Origin: Rhodobacter sp. | Lineage (GTDB): Bacteria > Pseudomonadota > Alphaproteobacteria > Rhodobacterales > Rhodobacteraceae | DNA: 64,000 nucleotides | Direction: 5' to 3' | Assembly (NCBI GenBank): GCA_027487575.1 | Contig: JAIYDJ010000079.1 | Coordinates: forward strand, 1 to 64,000 | Shown: positions 26,956-36,257 of the stretch, piece after piece | Position numbering within the stretch: the first letter of the stretch is position 1 | Layout of the letters: each line of letters opens with the position of its first letter | The notes under the pieces: generated by a model | The model's input: only the letters and a program-made list of their open reading frames with translations | Database searches by the model: none | What the model was told of the DNA's origin: nothing | Made by a program: the position numbers and the translations under genes

Positions 26956-28343
26956 AGCCCGTCGAAGACGCCGTTGTGGTGGACGACAAGCCCAAGGCGG
27001 TCTTGCCGACCAGATCAGCCCCGGCCAGACCGCAGGCCGCGCCTGTTGCTCCCACCGGCTGGTCGGCCGCACGCCCGCTGTGGATCGGCGGTCTGACAGT
27101 CCTGTGCCTTGTCGGCGGTTTCGGCGGCTGGGGCCTGTTCACCTCGATCAGCGGCGCGATCATCAGTTCCGGCCAGATCGAAGTCGAACAGAACCGGCAG
27201 GTGGTGCAGCATCTCGACGGCGGCATGGTGGCCGAGATCGCAGCGCAGGAAGGTCAGTCGGTGGCGGCGGGTGACCTTCTGCTGCGGCTGGACGGCAGCC
27301 TGCTGCATTCCGAACTGACCATCGTCGAAGGTCAGCTTTACGAGGTGCTGGCCCGCAGCGCCCGGCTTGAGGCGGAACGCGACGACGCCGAAACCGTGAC
27401 GGTCCCGCCCGACCTGCTGGCCCTTGCCGAAGCCCGGCCCGACGTTGCCGACCAGATCGAAGGCCAGCGCCGCCTGTTCATCGCCCGCCGCGAAACCGTG
27501 GCCAAACAGACCGAACAGTTGCAGCGGCGGCTTGAACAGACGGCCGCGCAGATCAAGGGCATCGACGCCCAACAGGCCTCGCTGGCCGAACAGCTTGCCC
27601 TGATCAATGACCAGACCGTGGATCAGCAATCCCTGCTGTCGCGCGGGCTTGCCCAGTCCAGCCGCGTGGTTGACCTTCAACGCGAAGCCGCCTCGCTGAC
27701 CGGGGACATGGGCGAGTTGACAGCCAGCCGCGCGCAGGCCGAAGGCCGGGGCACCGAGGTTGAAATCGAGATTCTCCGCCTCGCCGCCGCCCGCCGCGAA
27801 GAAGCCAACACCCAATTGCGCGAGCTTGGCCCGCAGGCGCTGGAGCTTGCCGAACGCCGCCGCGCGCTGGTCGAACGCATCGCGCGCCTTGATATCCGCG
27901 CGCCGGTGTCGGGCATCGTTCTGGGCCTGACCGTCACCACCCCCCGCGCCGTAATCCGCCCTGCCGATCCGGTGCTTTACATCGTGCCGCAGGACCGGCC
28001 GCTGGTGATCGCAACGCAGGTCCAGCCGATCCATGTCGACGAGGTCCGCGTCGGGCAGGCGGTGCGACTGGTCTTTTCGGCTTTCTCTGCCCGCACCACG
28101 CCCGAGGTCAGCGGCCATGTCGTTCTCGTCTCTGCCGACGCACTGGTCGATCAGCGCAGCCAGTCCACCTATTACCGCGCCGAAATCGTCTTGGACCCCG
28201 GAGAGCTCGAGAAACTCGGCGATGTTGTTCTGGTCCCCGGAATGCCGGTCGAAGCCTTCATCCAGACCGGCGCACGCACCCCGATGGCCTATCTGCTGAA
28301 ACCCTTCACCGATTATTTCGAACGGGCGTTCAGGGAAAGTTGA
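26952..28343 (+). CDS. HlyD family type I secretion membrane-fusion protein
   Basis: 463 residues of the PrtE/HlyD family. A short basic N-terminus, one membrane anchor (about residues 40-65), a lipoyl-like half-motif VVQHLDGGMVAEI, a long coiled-coil hairpin (about 120-300), and a C-terminal RAEIVL...VLVPGMPVEAFIQTGART ending. It links the ABC exporter to an outer-membrane channel in the periplasm. ATGA overlap with the ABC gene means a two-gene operon. The secreted substrate must be encoded elsewhere. Confidence 0.94.
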   Translation: MKPVEDAVVVDDKPKAVLPTRSAPARPQAAPVAPTGWSAARPLWIGGLTVLCLVGGFGGWGLFTSISGAIISSGQIEVEQNRQVVQHLDGGMVAEIAAQEGQSVAAGDLLLRLDGSLLHSELTIVEGQLYEVLARSARLEAERDDAETVTVPPDLLALAEARPDVADQIEGQRRLFIARRETVAKQTEQLQRRLEQTAAQIKGIDAQQASLAEQLALINDQTVDQQSLLSRGLAQSSRVVDLQREAASLTGDMGELTASRAQAEGRGTEVEIEILRLAAARREEANTQLRELGPQALELAERRRALVERIARLDIRAPVSGIVLGLTVTTPRAVIRPADPVLYIVPQDRPLVIATQVQPIHVDEVRVGQAVRLVFSAFSARTTPEVSGHVVLVSADALVDQRSQSTYYRAEIVLDPGELEKLGDVVLVPGMPVEAFIQTGARTPMAYLLKPFTDYFERAFRES

Positions 28344-28357
28344 GCCGTCTCGTGGCT

Positions 28358-28458
28358 GTTCCAAAGCTGGAACATGAGGGCGAGCGGGGACAGACTAACC
28401 GTGAGATTCGCAGCCATTGATGCTGCGAAACAGTGATCGACCGTCCGCCTGTCCCCGC
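28358..28458. repeat. Nested inverted repeats between hlyD-like gene and mbfA
   Basis: Three perfect inverted repeats: GTTCC/GGAAC (28358-28362 with 28369-28373); an outer pair GCGGGGACAG/CTGTCCCCGC (28384-28393 with 28449-28458); and inside it TTCGCAGC/GCTGCGAA (28407-28414 with 28422-28429). This fills the gap between convergent genes. It probably ends or protects both transcripts, but the long-range outer arms are more elaborate than a simple terminator and there is no T-run. Confidence 0.55.
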
Positions 28459-28459
28459 C

Positions 28460-29449
28460 TCACCCCCCGCCGATCAGAACCCCCGCCGCGAACACCAGCG
28501 CGCCGCCCACAACCACCTGCAGGGCGGCCCGGAAGAATGGGGTTTCCATGAACCGGTTCTGAATCCAGGCAATCGCCCACAACTCGATGAACACCACCAC
28601 CATCGCGGTGACTGTCGCGGTCCAGAAGTCGGGGATCAGATAGGGCAGCGCATGGCCCATACCGCCCAGCGTCGTCATCACGCCCGATGCCAGCCCCCGC
28701 TTCCACGGGCTGCCGCGCCCCGAAAGCACGCCATCGTCGTGCGCGGCCTCGGTGAACCCCATCGAAATCCCCGCCCCGACCGATGCGGCGGACCCGACCA
28801 GAAACGTGGTCCAGGTGTCCTGCGTGGCAAAGGCGGTGGCAAAGATCGGGGCCAGTGTCGACACCGACCCGTCCATCAGCCCCGCCAGCCCCGGCTGCAC
28901 CCATGTCAGGATGAACTGCCGCCGCGCGTTGAAATCCTCGGCGCTGCGCGCGTCTTCGGGCAGATGCGCAGCCTCAAGCCCTTCGGCGTGCTTTTCATGC
29001 CCCGCCTCTGCCGCCGCCAGATCGCCCAAAAGCTTGCGGGTGTCGGCGTCGGTCGTCCGCGCTGCGGCCCGCAGGTAGAACGCCTGCGCCTGCGATTCCA
29101 TCCCGCGCGCCTCGCCCCGGATCGTCTCAAGGCTCAGCGTCTTGGCCAGCCAGACCGGGCGGCGGGCGTAGAACCCCGCCACATGTTCGCGCCGGATCAG
29201 GGGAATGACATCACCGAACCGCGCCTTGTGCAGCGCGATCAGGCGCTGGCGGTGGACATCTTCTTCGGACGCCATGCCATCGAACACGGCGGCCGTAGCG
29301 GCATAGTCGATGCGCAGGCGTTCGGCATAGCTGCGGTAAATCTGCGCATCATCCTCTTCGGACGAGATGGCAAGCGCCAGCACCTCCTGTTCGGACAGGT
29401 CTGCGAAACGGCGACGGTTGGACAGGCCTGGGATCACGGGAAGCTCCAT
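28460..29449 (-). CDS. mbfA: MbfA-like membrane-bound ferritin/iron exporter
   Basis: 329 residues. The N-terminal half is a ferritin-like diiron domain: ISSEEDDAQIYRSY, MASEEDVHRQRL and AAAEAGHEKH supply paired carboxylates and His. The C-terminal half is a VIT1/CCC1-type transporter with about five membrane segments and the GLMDGSVSTLAPIF and SMGFTEAAHDDG motifs. In Bradyrhizobium and Agrobacterium such proteins export Fe2+ and protect against iron and peroxide stress. ATG at 29449. The upstream region holds a strong palindrome rather than an obvious Irr (ICE) motif. Divergent from a small exported peptide and a TetR gene. Confidence 0.93.
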   Translation of the reverse strand: MELPVIPGLSNRRRFADLSEQEVLALAISSEEDDAQIYRSYAERLRIDYAATAAVFDGMASEEDVHRQRLIALHKARFGDVIPLIRREHVAGFYARRPVWLAKTLSLETIRGEARGMESQAQAFYLRAAARTTDADTRKLLGDLAAAEAGHEKHAEGLEAAHLPEDARSAEDFNARRQFILTWVQPGLAGLMDGSVSTLAPIFATAFATQDTWTTFLVGSAASVGAGISMGFTEAAHDDGVLSGRGSPWKRGLASGVMTTLGGMGHALPYLIPDFWTATVTAMVVVFIELWAIAWIQNRFMETPFFRAALQVVVGGALVFAAGVLIGGG

Positions 29450-29500
29450 GAATCTGGAATGATTCCAATGTAGCGGGCTGATCGGCAGCGGCAATGACCA

Positions 29501-29524
29501 AAATTGAACTGTATAGTTCAATTT
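29501..29524. promoter_or_regulatory. Palindromic operator O1 in mbfA/tetR intergenic region
   Basis: 24-base palindrome with perfect 10-base arms AAATTGAACT (29501-29510) and AGTTCAATTT (29515-29524) about a 4-base centre. It lies 52 bases upstream of the mbfA start. The same arm sequence recurs in O2. Strong symmetry in a high-GC genome and two copies make a protein-binding site likely; the TetR protein encoded at 29825 is the obvious candidate. Confidence 0.75.
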
Positions 29525-29552
29525 GTCCTTGAAACTTGAGGCAACACGACAC

Positions 29553-29578
29553 ATAATTGAACTCGATGGTTCAGTTAT
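29553..29578. promoter_or_regulatory. Palindromic operator O2, second copy
   Basis: Arms ATAATTGAAC (29553-29562) and GTTCAGTTAT (29569-29578) around a 6-base centre; 18 of 26 positions are symmetric. Its core TTGAAC-N-GTTCA matches O1. The centre-to-centre distance to O1 is 53 bases, about five helical turns, so both sites face the same side of DNA. It ends 10 bases before the ATG of the small exported protein, so binding would block that transcript. Confidence 0.7.
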
Positions 29579-29588
29579 GGAGACCGCC

Positions 29589-29768
29589 ATGATCCGCTTC
29601 CTGCCCCTGATGCTTGCCGTGACCTTGACAGCTACGCCCGGCCTTGCTGCCGGATTCATGTTCGATCTGCCGCAACTGACGTTCCCCGCGCCTTCGGAAC
29701 CGGTAACCCAATCAACTTCGGGTTCCGCGCAGGCAACCCTGCCGCAATCAGCCGCCACGCAGGACTGA
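29589..29768 (+). CDS. Small exported peptide next to mbfA
   Basis: 59 residues. The ATG at 29589 has GGAG 6 bases upstream; an in-frame ATG at 29577 lies inside the palindrome O2 and has no Shine-Dalgarno. A signal peptide ends TPGLAAG, leaving a mature peptide of about 38 residues rich in Pro, Ser, Thr and Gln. No cysteine or histidine cluster for metal binding is visible. Position after O2 and before tetR suggests co-regulation with mbfA. Function unknown. Confidence 0.55.
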   Translation: MIRFLPLMLAVTLTATPGLAAGFMFDLPQLTFPAPSEPVTQSTSGSAQATLPQSAATQD

Positions 29769-29824
29769 CCGCACCTTGCGGCGGGTCCCCCCGTGCGTCT
29801 ATGCTCGACCGGGGGGAAATGCCG

Positions 29825-30445
29825 ATGACCATTGCAGCGCCGACCATTCGACGCGGACGCAAGTTCGATCAGGTGATCGACGGGGCACGGACGATTTTCC
29901 TGCGCGACGGGTTCGAACGCGCTTCGGTCGATGACATCGCCCGCGAAGCCGGCGTTTCCAAGGCCACCCTTTACAGCTATTTTCCCGACAAGCGTCTGCT
30001 GTTCATGGAAATTGCCAAGTCCGAATGCCGCCGCGTCGCGGACGAGGCGGAAGCTTTGATCCACGATACCGCTCCGGTGGCGCAGGTGTTGCACCTTGCG
30101 GCCGAACGGATCGTCGGGTTCATGATGTCCGATTTCGGTGCGCGGATGTTCCGGGTCGCCGTAGCGGAGTCCGAGAATTTCCCGGCGATGGCGCATGATT
30201 TCTACCACTCCGGCCCGCTGATGATCCGGCAAAGGCTTTCGACATATCTGCGCAAGGCGGTGGACCGGGGCGAACTTGCGATCGACGACATCCCCTTGGC
30301 CGCCGACCAGTTCGCGCAGTTGTGCAAGGCCGACATTCAGGACAGGCTGATCTTCGGCAGTTCGCCATGCTGCGAAGCGCGCGACCTGACCCGCACCATC
30401 GACGGGGCCGTAGCGATGTTTCTGGCCCGCTACGGCGTGACATAG
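29825..30445 (+). CDS. TetR family regulator, AefR-like C-terminal domain
   Basis: 206 residues. The helix-turn-helix lies at about 22-62: GARTIFLRDGFERASVDDIA, then VSKATLYSYFPDKRLLF. The C-terminal domain has the FGARMFRVAVAESENFPAMA segment typical of the AefR-like TetR_C_7 group. ATG at 29825 is about 8 bases after GGGGGAA; 29801 and 29819 are other in-frame ATGs. The paired palindromes between it and mbfA point to mbfA, the small peptide and possibly itself as targets. The effector is unknown; iron or an oxidised compound would fit. Ends with a 16-base convergent overlap. Confidence 0.88.
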   Translation: MTIAAPTIRRGRKFDQVIDGARTIFLRDGFERASVDDIAREAGVSKATLYSYFPDKRLLFMEIAKSECRRVADEAEALIHDTAPVAQVLHLAAERIVGFMMSDFGARMFRVAVAESENFPAMAHDFYHSGPLMIRQRLSTYLRKAVDRGELAIDDIPLAADQFAQLCKADIQDRLIFGSSPCCEARDLTRTIDGAVAMFLARYGVT

Positions 30446-32034
30446 ACCAGCAGGGACAACGGCTTGCCGTTGCCGATGTTCATCCCGTCAATCCGGGTTA
30501 CGGGTTCTGCGCCGGGGGCAGCGGCCTGCACCGCCGCCGCGTCCGCCACCGGAACCGCAATCACCTGGCATTCCGCCGCCCCAAACCCCGCCACGGCGCC
30601 CGGCACATCGACAAACCGGACCCGGTTCTGCGTCAGGAAGATCACCGACGGCTCGGCATAGCCTGCGACCAGCACGCCGCAGCCCGGATGATCCGCCACC
30701 ACCCGCGCCAGCGGCACGGCCGGCCACAGCGGCGCAAACCGGGCAAGGCTGGAAAACACCCCGACCGACAGCGCAAGCCCCCCCGCCGTCAGGCCCAGCG
30801 CCAGCACCCCCATCCTCCCCCGCGCATAGGCCCACAGGATCACTGACACCGCGCAGGCCAGCCCCGCCGCTCCGATCCACAAGGTCACCGGAAGGGCAAA
30901 CCCCTGATCCACCGCCGCAATCGCCAACCCGGCCAACACGACAAACGGCATCACCCCAGGCAGTCCGGCAATCCAGACGCGGGGCCGGTCCACGGTCATC
31001 GCCCAGGCCGCCATCAGCGCCAACGCGGGATAGGCCGGCAGCACGTAATGGACCAGTTTGGTCGCCGTCAGTTCGAACACGATCCACACCGGCAGCGCCC
31101 AGATCAGCGCAAACTGCACCAGCGGAACCCGCCTTCCGCGCCACAGCGCGGGAATGCCTGCCGCCAGCAGCATCGCCCCCGGCCAGAACGTGGCCCAGAC
31201 CAGCGCCAGATAGGTGCCCGGCGGCGCGCCGTGATTCTCTTGCCCCTGCGCGACCTTGGCCAGCATGTCTGCCCCGACCGAAGCCTGCCAGAACGCCCCG
31301 TCCGACCGCAGGGTGATCGCGACGAACCACGGGGCTACCAGTGCCGCCAACAGCAGAAAACCCGGCACCGGCCGCAAGGCCCGCACCAGCACCAGATCGC
31401 GCCGCACCACACTCAGGCCCGCAACCGTGAAGACGGCCACCATCGGCCCGATCGGCCCCTTGATCAGGATCGACGCCGCCTGCGCCACCCAGAATGCCAT
31501 CGCCAGCCCGAACGCCAGTTCGGCCCGCTGTGCCCGCCCCCCCGGCAGCCACAGCCGGGCCAGAACATACTGCCCCGCCATGATCGCCGCCAGCAGTGCC
31601 GCATCGGTCTTGGCCAGCCGCGCCTCGCCGCCCAGCAGCAGGCAGACCCCCAGCATGACCGCCGCCAGCAGCGACGGCCCCGCAGGCAGCACCAGCCGCG
31701 CCGTGGCATGGGTGAACCCCACCGCCACCAGCGCACCCAGCAGCGACACCAGCCGATACGCCCAGATTTCGGAACCGGCCCCCGTCACAGCCGCCGCGAC
31801 CGCTTGCAGCCAGTAGATGCCAACGGGCTTCTTGTGCCGCGCCTCATCGCCCAGCCTTATGTCGATCCAGTCGCCGGACTCCAGCATCTGGGCCGAGGCC
31901 TGAGCAAACCGCGCCTCGTCGCGGTCCACGGGCGGCAGGGTGAAAAAGCCGGGCATCGCCACCAGCAGCGTCAACGCCAGCGCAAGCCAAAGGCCGGGCA
32001 GCCGCAGAAGCAAGGTGTCGATGCGTCCGATCAT
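30430..32034 (-). CDS. Glycosyltransferase family 39/ArnT-like membrane protein
   Basis: 534 residues with about eleven membrane segments. The first periplasmic loop carries the PPVDRDEARFAQASAQML motif and RHKKPVGIYWLQ, the pattern of GT39/GT83 polyprenyl-phosphate-dependent transferases such as ArnT; the Asp-Glu pair is the expected catalytic site. Members add sugars from undecaprenyl phosphate-linked donors to lipid A or proteins on the periplasmic side. Donor and acceptor cannot be told, and no lipid A genes lie near. Confidence 0.88.
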   Translation of the reverse strand: MIGRIDTLLLRLPGLWLALALTLLVAMPGFFTLPPVDRDEARFAQASAQMLESGDWIDIRLGDEARHKKPVGIYWLQAVAAAVTGAGSEIWAYRLVSLLGALVAVGFTHATARLVLPAGPSLLAAVMLGVCLLLGGEARLAKTDAALLAAIMAGQYVLARLWLPGGRAQRAELAFGLAMAFWVAQAASILIKGPIGPMVAVFTVAGLSVVRRDLVLVRALRPVPGFLLLAALVAPWFVAITLRSDGAFWQASVGADMLAKVAQGQENHGAPPGTYLALVWATFWPGAMLLAAGIPALWRGRRVPLVQFALIWALPVWIVFELTATKLVHYVLPAYPALALMAAWAMTVDRPRVWIAGLPGVMPFVVLAGLAIAAVDQGFALPVTLWIGAAGLACAVSVILWAYARGRMGVLALGLTAGGLALSVGVFSSLARFAPLWPAVPLARVVADHPGCGVLVAGYAEPSVIFLTQNRVRFVDVPGAVAGFGAAECQVIAVPVADAAAVQAAAPGAEPVTRIDGMNIGNGKPLSLLVYVTP

Positions 32035-32088
32035 GCGAAGCCCTTTGTTCAGGGCGATATAGGGGGAAACGACCGGAAAAGAAACCGG

Positions 32089-32766
32089 TCAGCCGCCGAT
32101 CAGGGACGGATGCAACCGCACCACGGTTTCGGCGCCCTCACCATGCAACGTGAACCGGTCGGCGCGGGCTTTCAGAAGGCCCCGCCAATTGGTCGCCCCG
32201 TGATCCGCAGGCTTTTCCAGCTTGCTCATCCGTGACCCAAGGCTGCACAATGCAATCTGCCCTGCCGCGCCATGGTCCTTGATGGTGGTTCGGATCAGAC
32301 AATCCAGCTTGTCCAGTTTCGGCTGCACCGGCTTCTGCATCACCGGTTCCACTCGCAGGAATTCCGAGCAGGCCTGTGCGAAGGCCATCGACGCATGCGC
32401 CCCGCCGATGCCCACCACCAGATGCCCCAATTCGCGCAGCCGCACCGCCAAAGGTGCGAAATCGCTGTCGTTCGAAGCAAGGACAAACACCCGCGCCCGC
32501 CCGGCCAGCGCATACTCCATCGCGTCGATCACCAACCGGATGTCGGTGTGGTTCTTGCCTGACTTCGACGCTGCATGCTGGGCGGCAAAGCGCAGATCGC
32601 AACCCCAATCCCCTGCCCTCGTCATGTCGCCGTAGACCCGGCACAGCGCGACGCCTCCAAGGCTTGCGGCCTTGCCAAGGATGCTGACGGCATGATCGTG
32701 GCTCAGGTTGTCGCCATCGACAAAGACGGCGACAGGGTCAGCACGTTTCGGAACATCTAGGAACAT
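32089..32766 (-). CDS. NYN domain protein (LabA/DUF88 family)
   Basis: 225 residues. The NYN nuclease-like fold is visible: AVFVDGDNL at the start, DIRLVIDAMEYAL in the middle and VFVLASNDSDFAPLAVRLRE with the late Asp residues, all metal-ligand positions. The C-terminal 80 residues (from LDCLIRTTIKD) look like an OST-HTH/LOTUS RNA-binding domain. It probably acts on RNA. Stands alone between the GT39-like gene and folC. Confidence 0.87.
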   Translation of the reverse strand: MFLDVPKRADPVAVFVDGDNLSHDHAVSILGKAASLGGVALCRVYGDMTRAGDWGCDLRFAAQHAASKSGKNHTDIRLVIDAMEYALAGRARVFVLASNDSDFAPLAVRLRELGHLVVGIGGAHASMAFAQACSEFLRVEPVMQKPVQPKLDKLDCLIRTTIKDHGAAGQIALCSLGSRMSKLEKPADHGATNWRGLLKARADRFTLHGEGAETVVRLHPSLIGG

Positions 32767-32829
32767 GCCGCCTCGCCGTCAGATCTACTGGCAAGACCTT
32801 GCGCGCGGAATGCGGCGAAACTGCGGAAC

Positions 32830-34095
32830 CTAACCGTTCTCGCGCAAAACGGCACCGGCGAGGTAAAGCGACCCGCAGATCAGCACCCTCGCCTCGGGCG
32901 ACCGGGCGGCAATTTCGGCCAGCGCCTCGGCGACCGACCCCGCCGTCGCGGCCTCCAGCCCTGCTGACAGCGCCGCATCGCGGGTCGTTTCGGCAGGCAG
33001 GGTGTTCTTTTCGCCCGGAATCGTCACTGCATGCAGCCGCACCGCATGCCCGGCCAGCGGCGCCATGTAGCCGCGCACGTCCTTGGTGTTCAGCATCCCG
33101 CAGATCAGGTACGTCTCACGCGCGGGCATCGCCGCAAGCGTCGCCGCAATCGCCGCCCCGCCTGCCGGGTTATGCCCACCGTCAAGCCACAGCTCGACCT
33201 TCGGGGCCAGATCGATCAGCGGCCCGACCCGAAGCCGCTGCATCCGCGCCGGCCAGTAGGCGCGCGTCACCGCCGCCTCGCAGGCCGCCTCGTCCATCCC
33301 CAGGTGGCGCAACGCGGCCAGTGCCGCACCGGCATTGTCGATCTGGTGCGGACCGGGCAGGTTGGGCAGCGGCAGGTCCAGCAGCCCGTTTTCATCCTGA
33401 AACACCAGACGCCCCCGGTCGGAAAAGGCATGCCAGTGCTGGCCGTGGCACAGCAACGGCACCCCCAGCCGCGCCGCCCGCGCCTCGATCACCGCCAACC
33501 CGTCGGGGTGCTGCGGACCGACGACGCAGGGCACCCCGCGTTTCATGATCCCGGCCTTTTCACCCGCGATCTCGGGCAGCGTCTCGCCCAGAAACTGCTG
33601 GTGGTCCAGAGACACCGGCGTGATGATCGTCAGGCGCGGCACCTCGATGACGTTGGTTGCATCCAGACGCCCGCCCAACCCCACCTCCAGCAGGGTCCAG
33701 TCGGCAGGCACCCGCGCGAAGGCCAGCAAGGCGGCACAGGTGGTGATCTCAAAGAAGGTGATCTCGTCCGGTCCGTTGGCGCGCACGCATTCGTCCAGCA
33801 AATCCGTCAGCGCCGGTTCCGAAATCAGATCCCCGGCCAGACGGATGCGTTCGTGAAACCGCGCCAGATGCGGCGAGGTGTAGGCATGCACCGCCGCACC
33901 CGCGGCCTCCAACCCCGCGCGGATCATCGCCTGCGTCGAACCCTTGCCGTTGGTCCCTGCGATGTGGATCACCGGGGGCAAACGCTGTTGCGGGTTGCCA
34001 AGCGCCGTCAGCAGCCGGTGCACCCGGTCCAGCGTCAGGTCGATGACCTTGGGGTGCAAGGTCATCATCCGGTCCAGAACGGCGTCCGATGTCAT
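32830..34095 (-). CDS. folC: Bifunctional folylpolyglutamate/dihydrofolate synthase
   Basis: 421 residues, Mur-ligase fold. The P-loop GTNGKGST is at 47-54, followed by [13 protein letters not shown], the FFEITT segment, and [11 protein letters not shown]. It adds glutamate to dihydropteroate and to folates in the cytoplasm. Its ATG overlaps the end of accD by four bases, the common accD-folC operon of proteobacteria. Confidence 0.96.
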   Translation of the reverse strand: MTSDAVLDRMMTLHPKVIDLTLDRVHRLLTALGNPQQRLPPVIHIAGTNGKGSTQAMIRAGLEAAGAAVHAYTSPHLARFHERIRLAGDLISEPALTDLLDECVRANGPDEITFFEITTCAALLAFARVPADWTLLEVGLGGRLDATNVIEVPRLTIITPVSLDHQQFLGETLPEIAGEKAGIMKRGVPCVVGPQHPDGLAVIEARAARLGVPLLCHGQHWHAFSDRGRLVFQDENGLLDLPLPNLPGPHQIDNAGAALAALRHLGMDEAACEAAVTRAYWPARMQRLRVGPLIDLAPKVELWLDGGHNPAGGAAIAATLAAMPARETYLICGMLNTKDVRGYMAPLAGHAVRLHAVTIPGEKNTLPAETTRDAALSAGLEAATAGSVAEALAEIAARSPEARVLICGSLYLAGAVLRENG

Positions 34096-35003
34096 GCCGG
34101 AACGACGGCGGCAGGTTCGGGGTCTGGCGGCGGCAGGTCGCCCTTGATGGCGGGCGACTGCCCGGTCAGCATCCGCAGGATCGTGACCAGTTCGTCCTTC
34201 ATCTTCTTGCGGTGCGCGACCCGGTCCAGCATTCCGTGATCCAGAAGGTATTCGGCCCGCTGAAACCCCTCGGGCAGCTTTTCGCGGATGGTCTGTTCGA
34301 TCACGCGCGGGCCTGCAAAACAGATCAGGGCGTTCGGTTCAGCGATCTGCACATCGCCCAGCATCGCATAGCTGGCCGTCACGCCGCCTGTCGTCGGATG
34401 GGTCAGAACCACAACATAGGGCAAGCGCGCCTCTTTCAGCATCTGCACCGCAACAGTCGTGCGCGGCATCTGCATCAAAGACAAAATCCCTTCCTGCATC
34501 CGCGCGCCCCCGGCGGCGGAAAACAGCACCAGCGGCCGCTTCAGCGCGACCGCCCGCTGCGCGGCGGCGATCATCGCGTTGCCCACATACATGCCCATCG
34601 ACCCGGCCATGAAGCTGAAATCCTGCGCGACGGCCACGATCGGCGTGCGTTGCATCTCACCCTCGGCCACTAGCATCGCGTCCTTTTCGCCGGTCGCCTT
34701 CTGCGCCGCCTTCAGCCGTTCGGGATACTTCTTCTGGTCGCGGAAATGCAGCGGATCGACCAGCGCATCGGGCACCTTGACCTCGGTGAAGATGCCCCCG
34801 TCGAACAGCGCCCGAAACCGCTCGCGCGGGCTGATGGCCATGTGGTGATCACACGACGTGCAGACGTTCAGATTGTCGGCCAGTTCCCGGTGAAACAGCA
34901 TCGTTCCGCATTCGGGGCATTTCGTCCAAAGATTCTCGGGGACCTCGCGGCGCGAAAACAGCGAGTTGATCTTGGGGCGGACATAGTTGGAAATCCAGTT
35001 CAT
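34092..35003 (-). CDS. accD: Acetyl-CoA carboxylase carboxyltransferase subunit beta
   Basis: 303 residues. Four Cys of the N-terminal zinc ribbon are at about 29, 32, 48 and 51 (KCPECG and CTSCD). The crotonase-like domain has [16 protein letters not shown] and [17 protein letters not shown]. It forms the carboxyltransferase of acetyl-CoA carboxylase with AccA, the first step of fatty acid synthesis. Promoter presumably in the 93 bases upstream. Followed by folC in the same operon. Confidence 0.97.
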   Translation of the reverse strand: MNWISNYVRPKINSLFSRREVPENLWTKCPECGTMLFHRELADNLNVCTSCDHHMAISPRERFRALFDGGIFTEVKVPDALVDPLHFRDQKKYPERLKAAQKATGEKDAMLVAEGEMQRTPIVAVAQDFSFMAGSMGMYVGNAMIAAAQRAVALKRPLVLFSAAGGARMQEGILSLMQMPRTTVAVQMLKEARLPYVVVLTHPTTGGVTASYAMLGDVQIAEPNALICFAGPRVIEQTIREKLPEGFQRAEYLLDHGMLDRVAHRKKMKDELVTILRMLTGQSPAIKGDLPPPDPEPAAVVPA

Positions 35004-35096
35004 CGGGTCTGGCCTTTGCTTCGCACGAGGTCTGGGAACATTCGGTTGCCCCCGAAATAAGGCGCAGGGGCCGGAAATGCAATCGGCGGTTCGGCG

Positions 35097-36257
35097 TCAG
35101 CCGCGCCTGCCCCCCCATTGCGCCAGCACCGACAGCGCCGCCGCCAGCGCGGCAAACCCCGCCCCCGCCAGCGCCATCCGAGCGCCCGGTCCGGCGACGA
35201 TCAGATGCCCGCCGGTCGCCGACCCCAGCGACTGACCCAGGTAAACGACCGACGTGTTCAGCGCGACCGTGGCCGATGCCAGCGCCGGGGCGATCGACAC
35301 CAATCGGCTTTGCTGCAGCGAATTGGCGGCGAACCCGCCAAGCCCCCACAGGCAAACCCCGCCCAGAAATGCCGCATAGCTGCCCCATCCCGCCCAGATC
35401 ACCAGCAGCCCCGCAAAAACGCAGATCAGCGCCAGCAGGATGCTGCGCTCCACCCCGAACCGCCCGGCGAGCCTTGCGGCCGCAAAGTTGCCCGCCACAC
35501 CGGCCGCGCCGCTGGCCAGAAAGGTCAGCCCGACGACATCCGCCCCCAGCCCGTAGGCCCGCGTCAGGATCGGCGCGACATAGGTGAACAGCGTGAACTG
35601 CCCCGACATCGAAAACAGCGTCACCCCCAGCACACACAGCAACCGCACATCCGTCAGCACCCGCACCCAGGACCCCAGCGCCAGCGCCTGCACCCGCAAT
35701 CCGCCGGGCACCACCCGCCAGACCACCACGACCCCCAACGCCGACAGCGCCGCCATCACCAGAAAGGTCGCGCGCCAGCCCACGGCCTCACCGGCCAGCG
35801 CGCCAAGGGGAATGCCCAGCACCGACGCCAGCGACCAGCCGATGAAGATGAACGCGATCGCCCCGCCCCGCCGGTCGGCAGGGACCAGAAGCCCGACCGT
35901 CGCCGCCGCCTGCGGGGTAAAGATCGCGGCCCCCACGACCGTCAGCGCCCGGAACGCCAGCAAAAGCCCGAAGTCGGACGTGAACGCCGCCCCGACATGC
36001 CCGACCACATACAGCCCCAGCGCAAGGGTCAGCAGCACCCTGCGGTCCACCTGCGATGTCAGCCCGGCCAGCAAAGGCGCGCCAAAACCCACGACCAGCC
36101 CGCCCACTGTGATCATCAACCCCGCGCGGCCGGCCCCGACGCCCAGATCGGCCATCATGACCGCCAAGAGACCGGCAGGCAGCAGAACCCCGGTTCCAAT
36201 CAGCAGATTTCCGAACAGCAACGCCCAAAGCGCCCGTGTTGACTGTTGCCCCGTCAT
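35097..36257 (-). CDS. MFS transporter (DHA1-like)
   Basis: 386 residues, twelve membrane segments. The frame is open to 36581, but the ATG at 36257 begins just before TM1 (ALWALLFGNLLIGTGVLL) and the longer reading is basic and Pro-rich junk crossing the lipoprotein gene. It resembles arabinose-efflux-like drug/metabolite exporters, with the TDFGLLLAFRALTVVGAAIFTPQ segment of TM4. Substrate unknown. It is divergent from the lipoprotein at 36431. Confidence 0.88.
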   Translation of the reverse strand: MTGQQSTRALWALLFGNLLIGTGVLLPAGLLAVMMADLGVGAGRAGLMITVGGLVVGFGAPLLAGLTSQVDRRVLLTLALGLYVVGHVGAAFTSDFGLLLAFRALTVVGAAIFTPQAAATVGLLVPADRRGGAIAFIFIGWSLASVLGIPLGALAGEAVGWRATFLVMAALSALGVVVVWRVVPGGLRVQALALGSWVRVLTDVRLLCVLGVTLFSMSGQFTLFTYVAPILTRAYGLGADVVGLTFLASGAAGVAGNFAAARLAGRFGVERSILLALICVFAGLLVIWAGWGSYAAFLGGVCLWGLGGFAANSLQQSRLVSIAPALASATVALNTSVVYLGQSLGSATGGHLIVAGPGARMALAGAGFAALAAALSVLAQWGGRRG

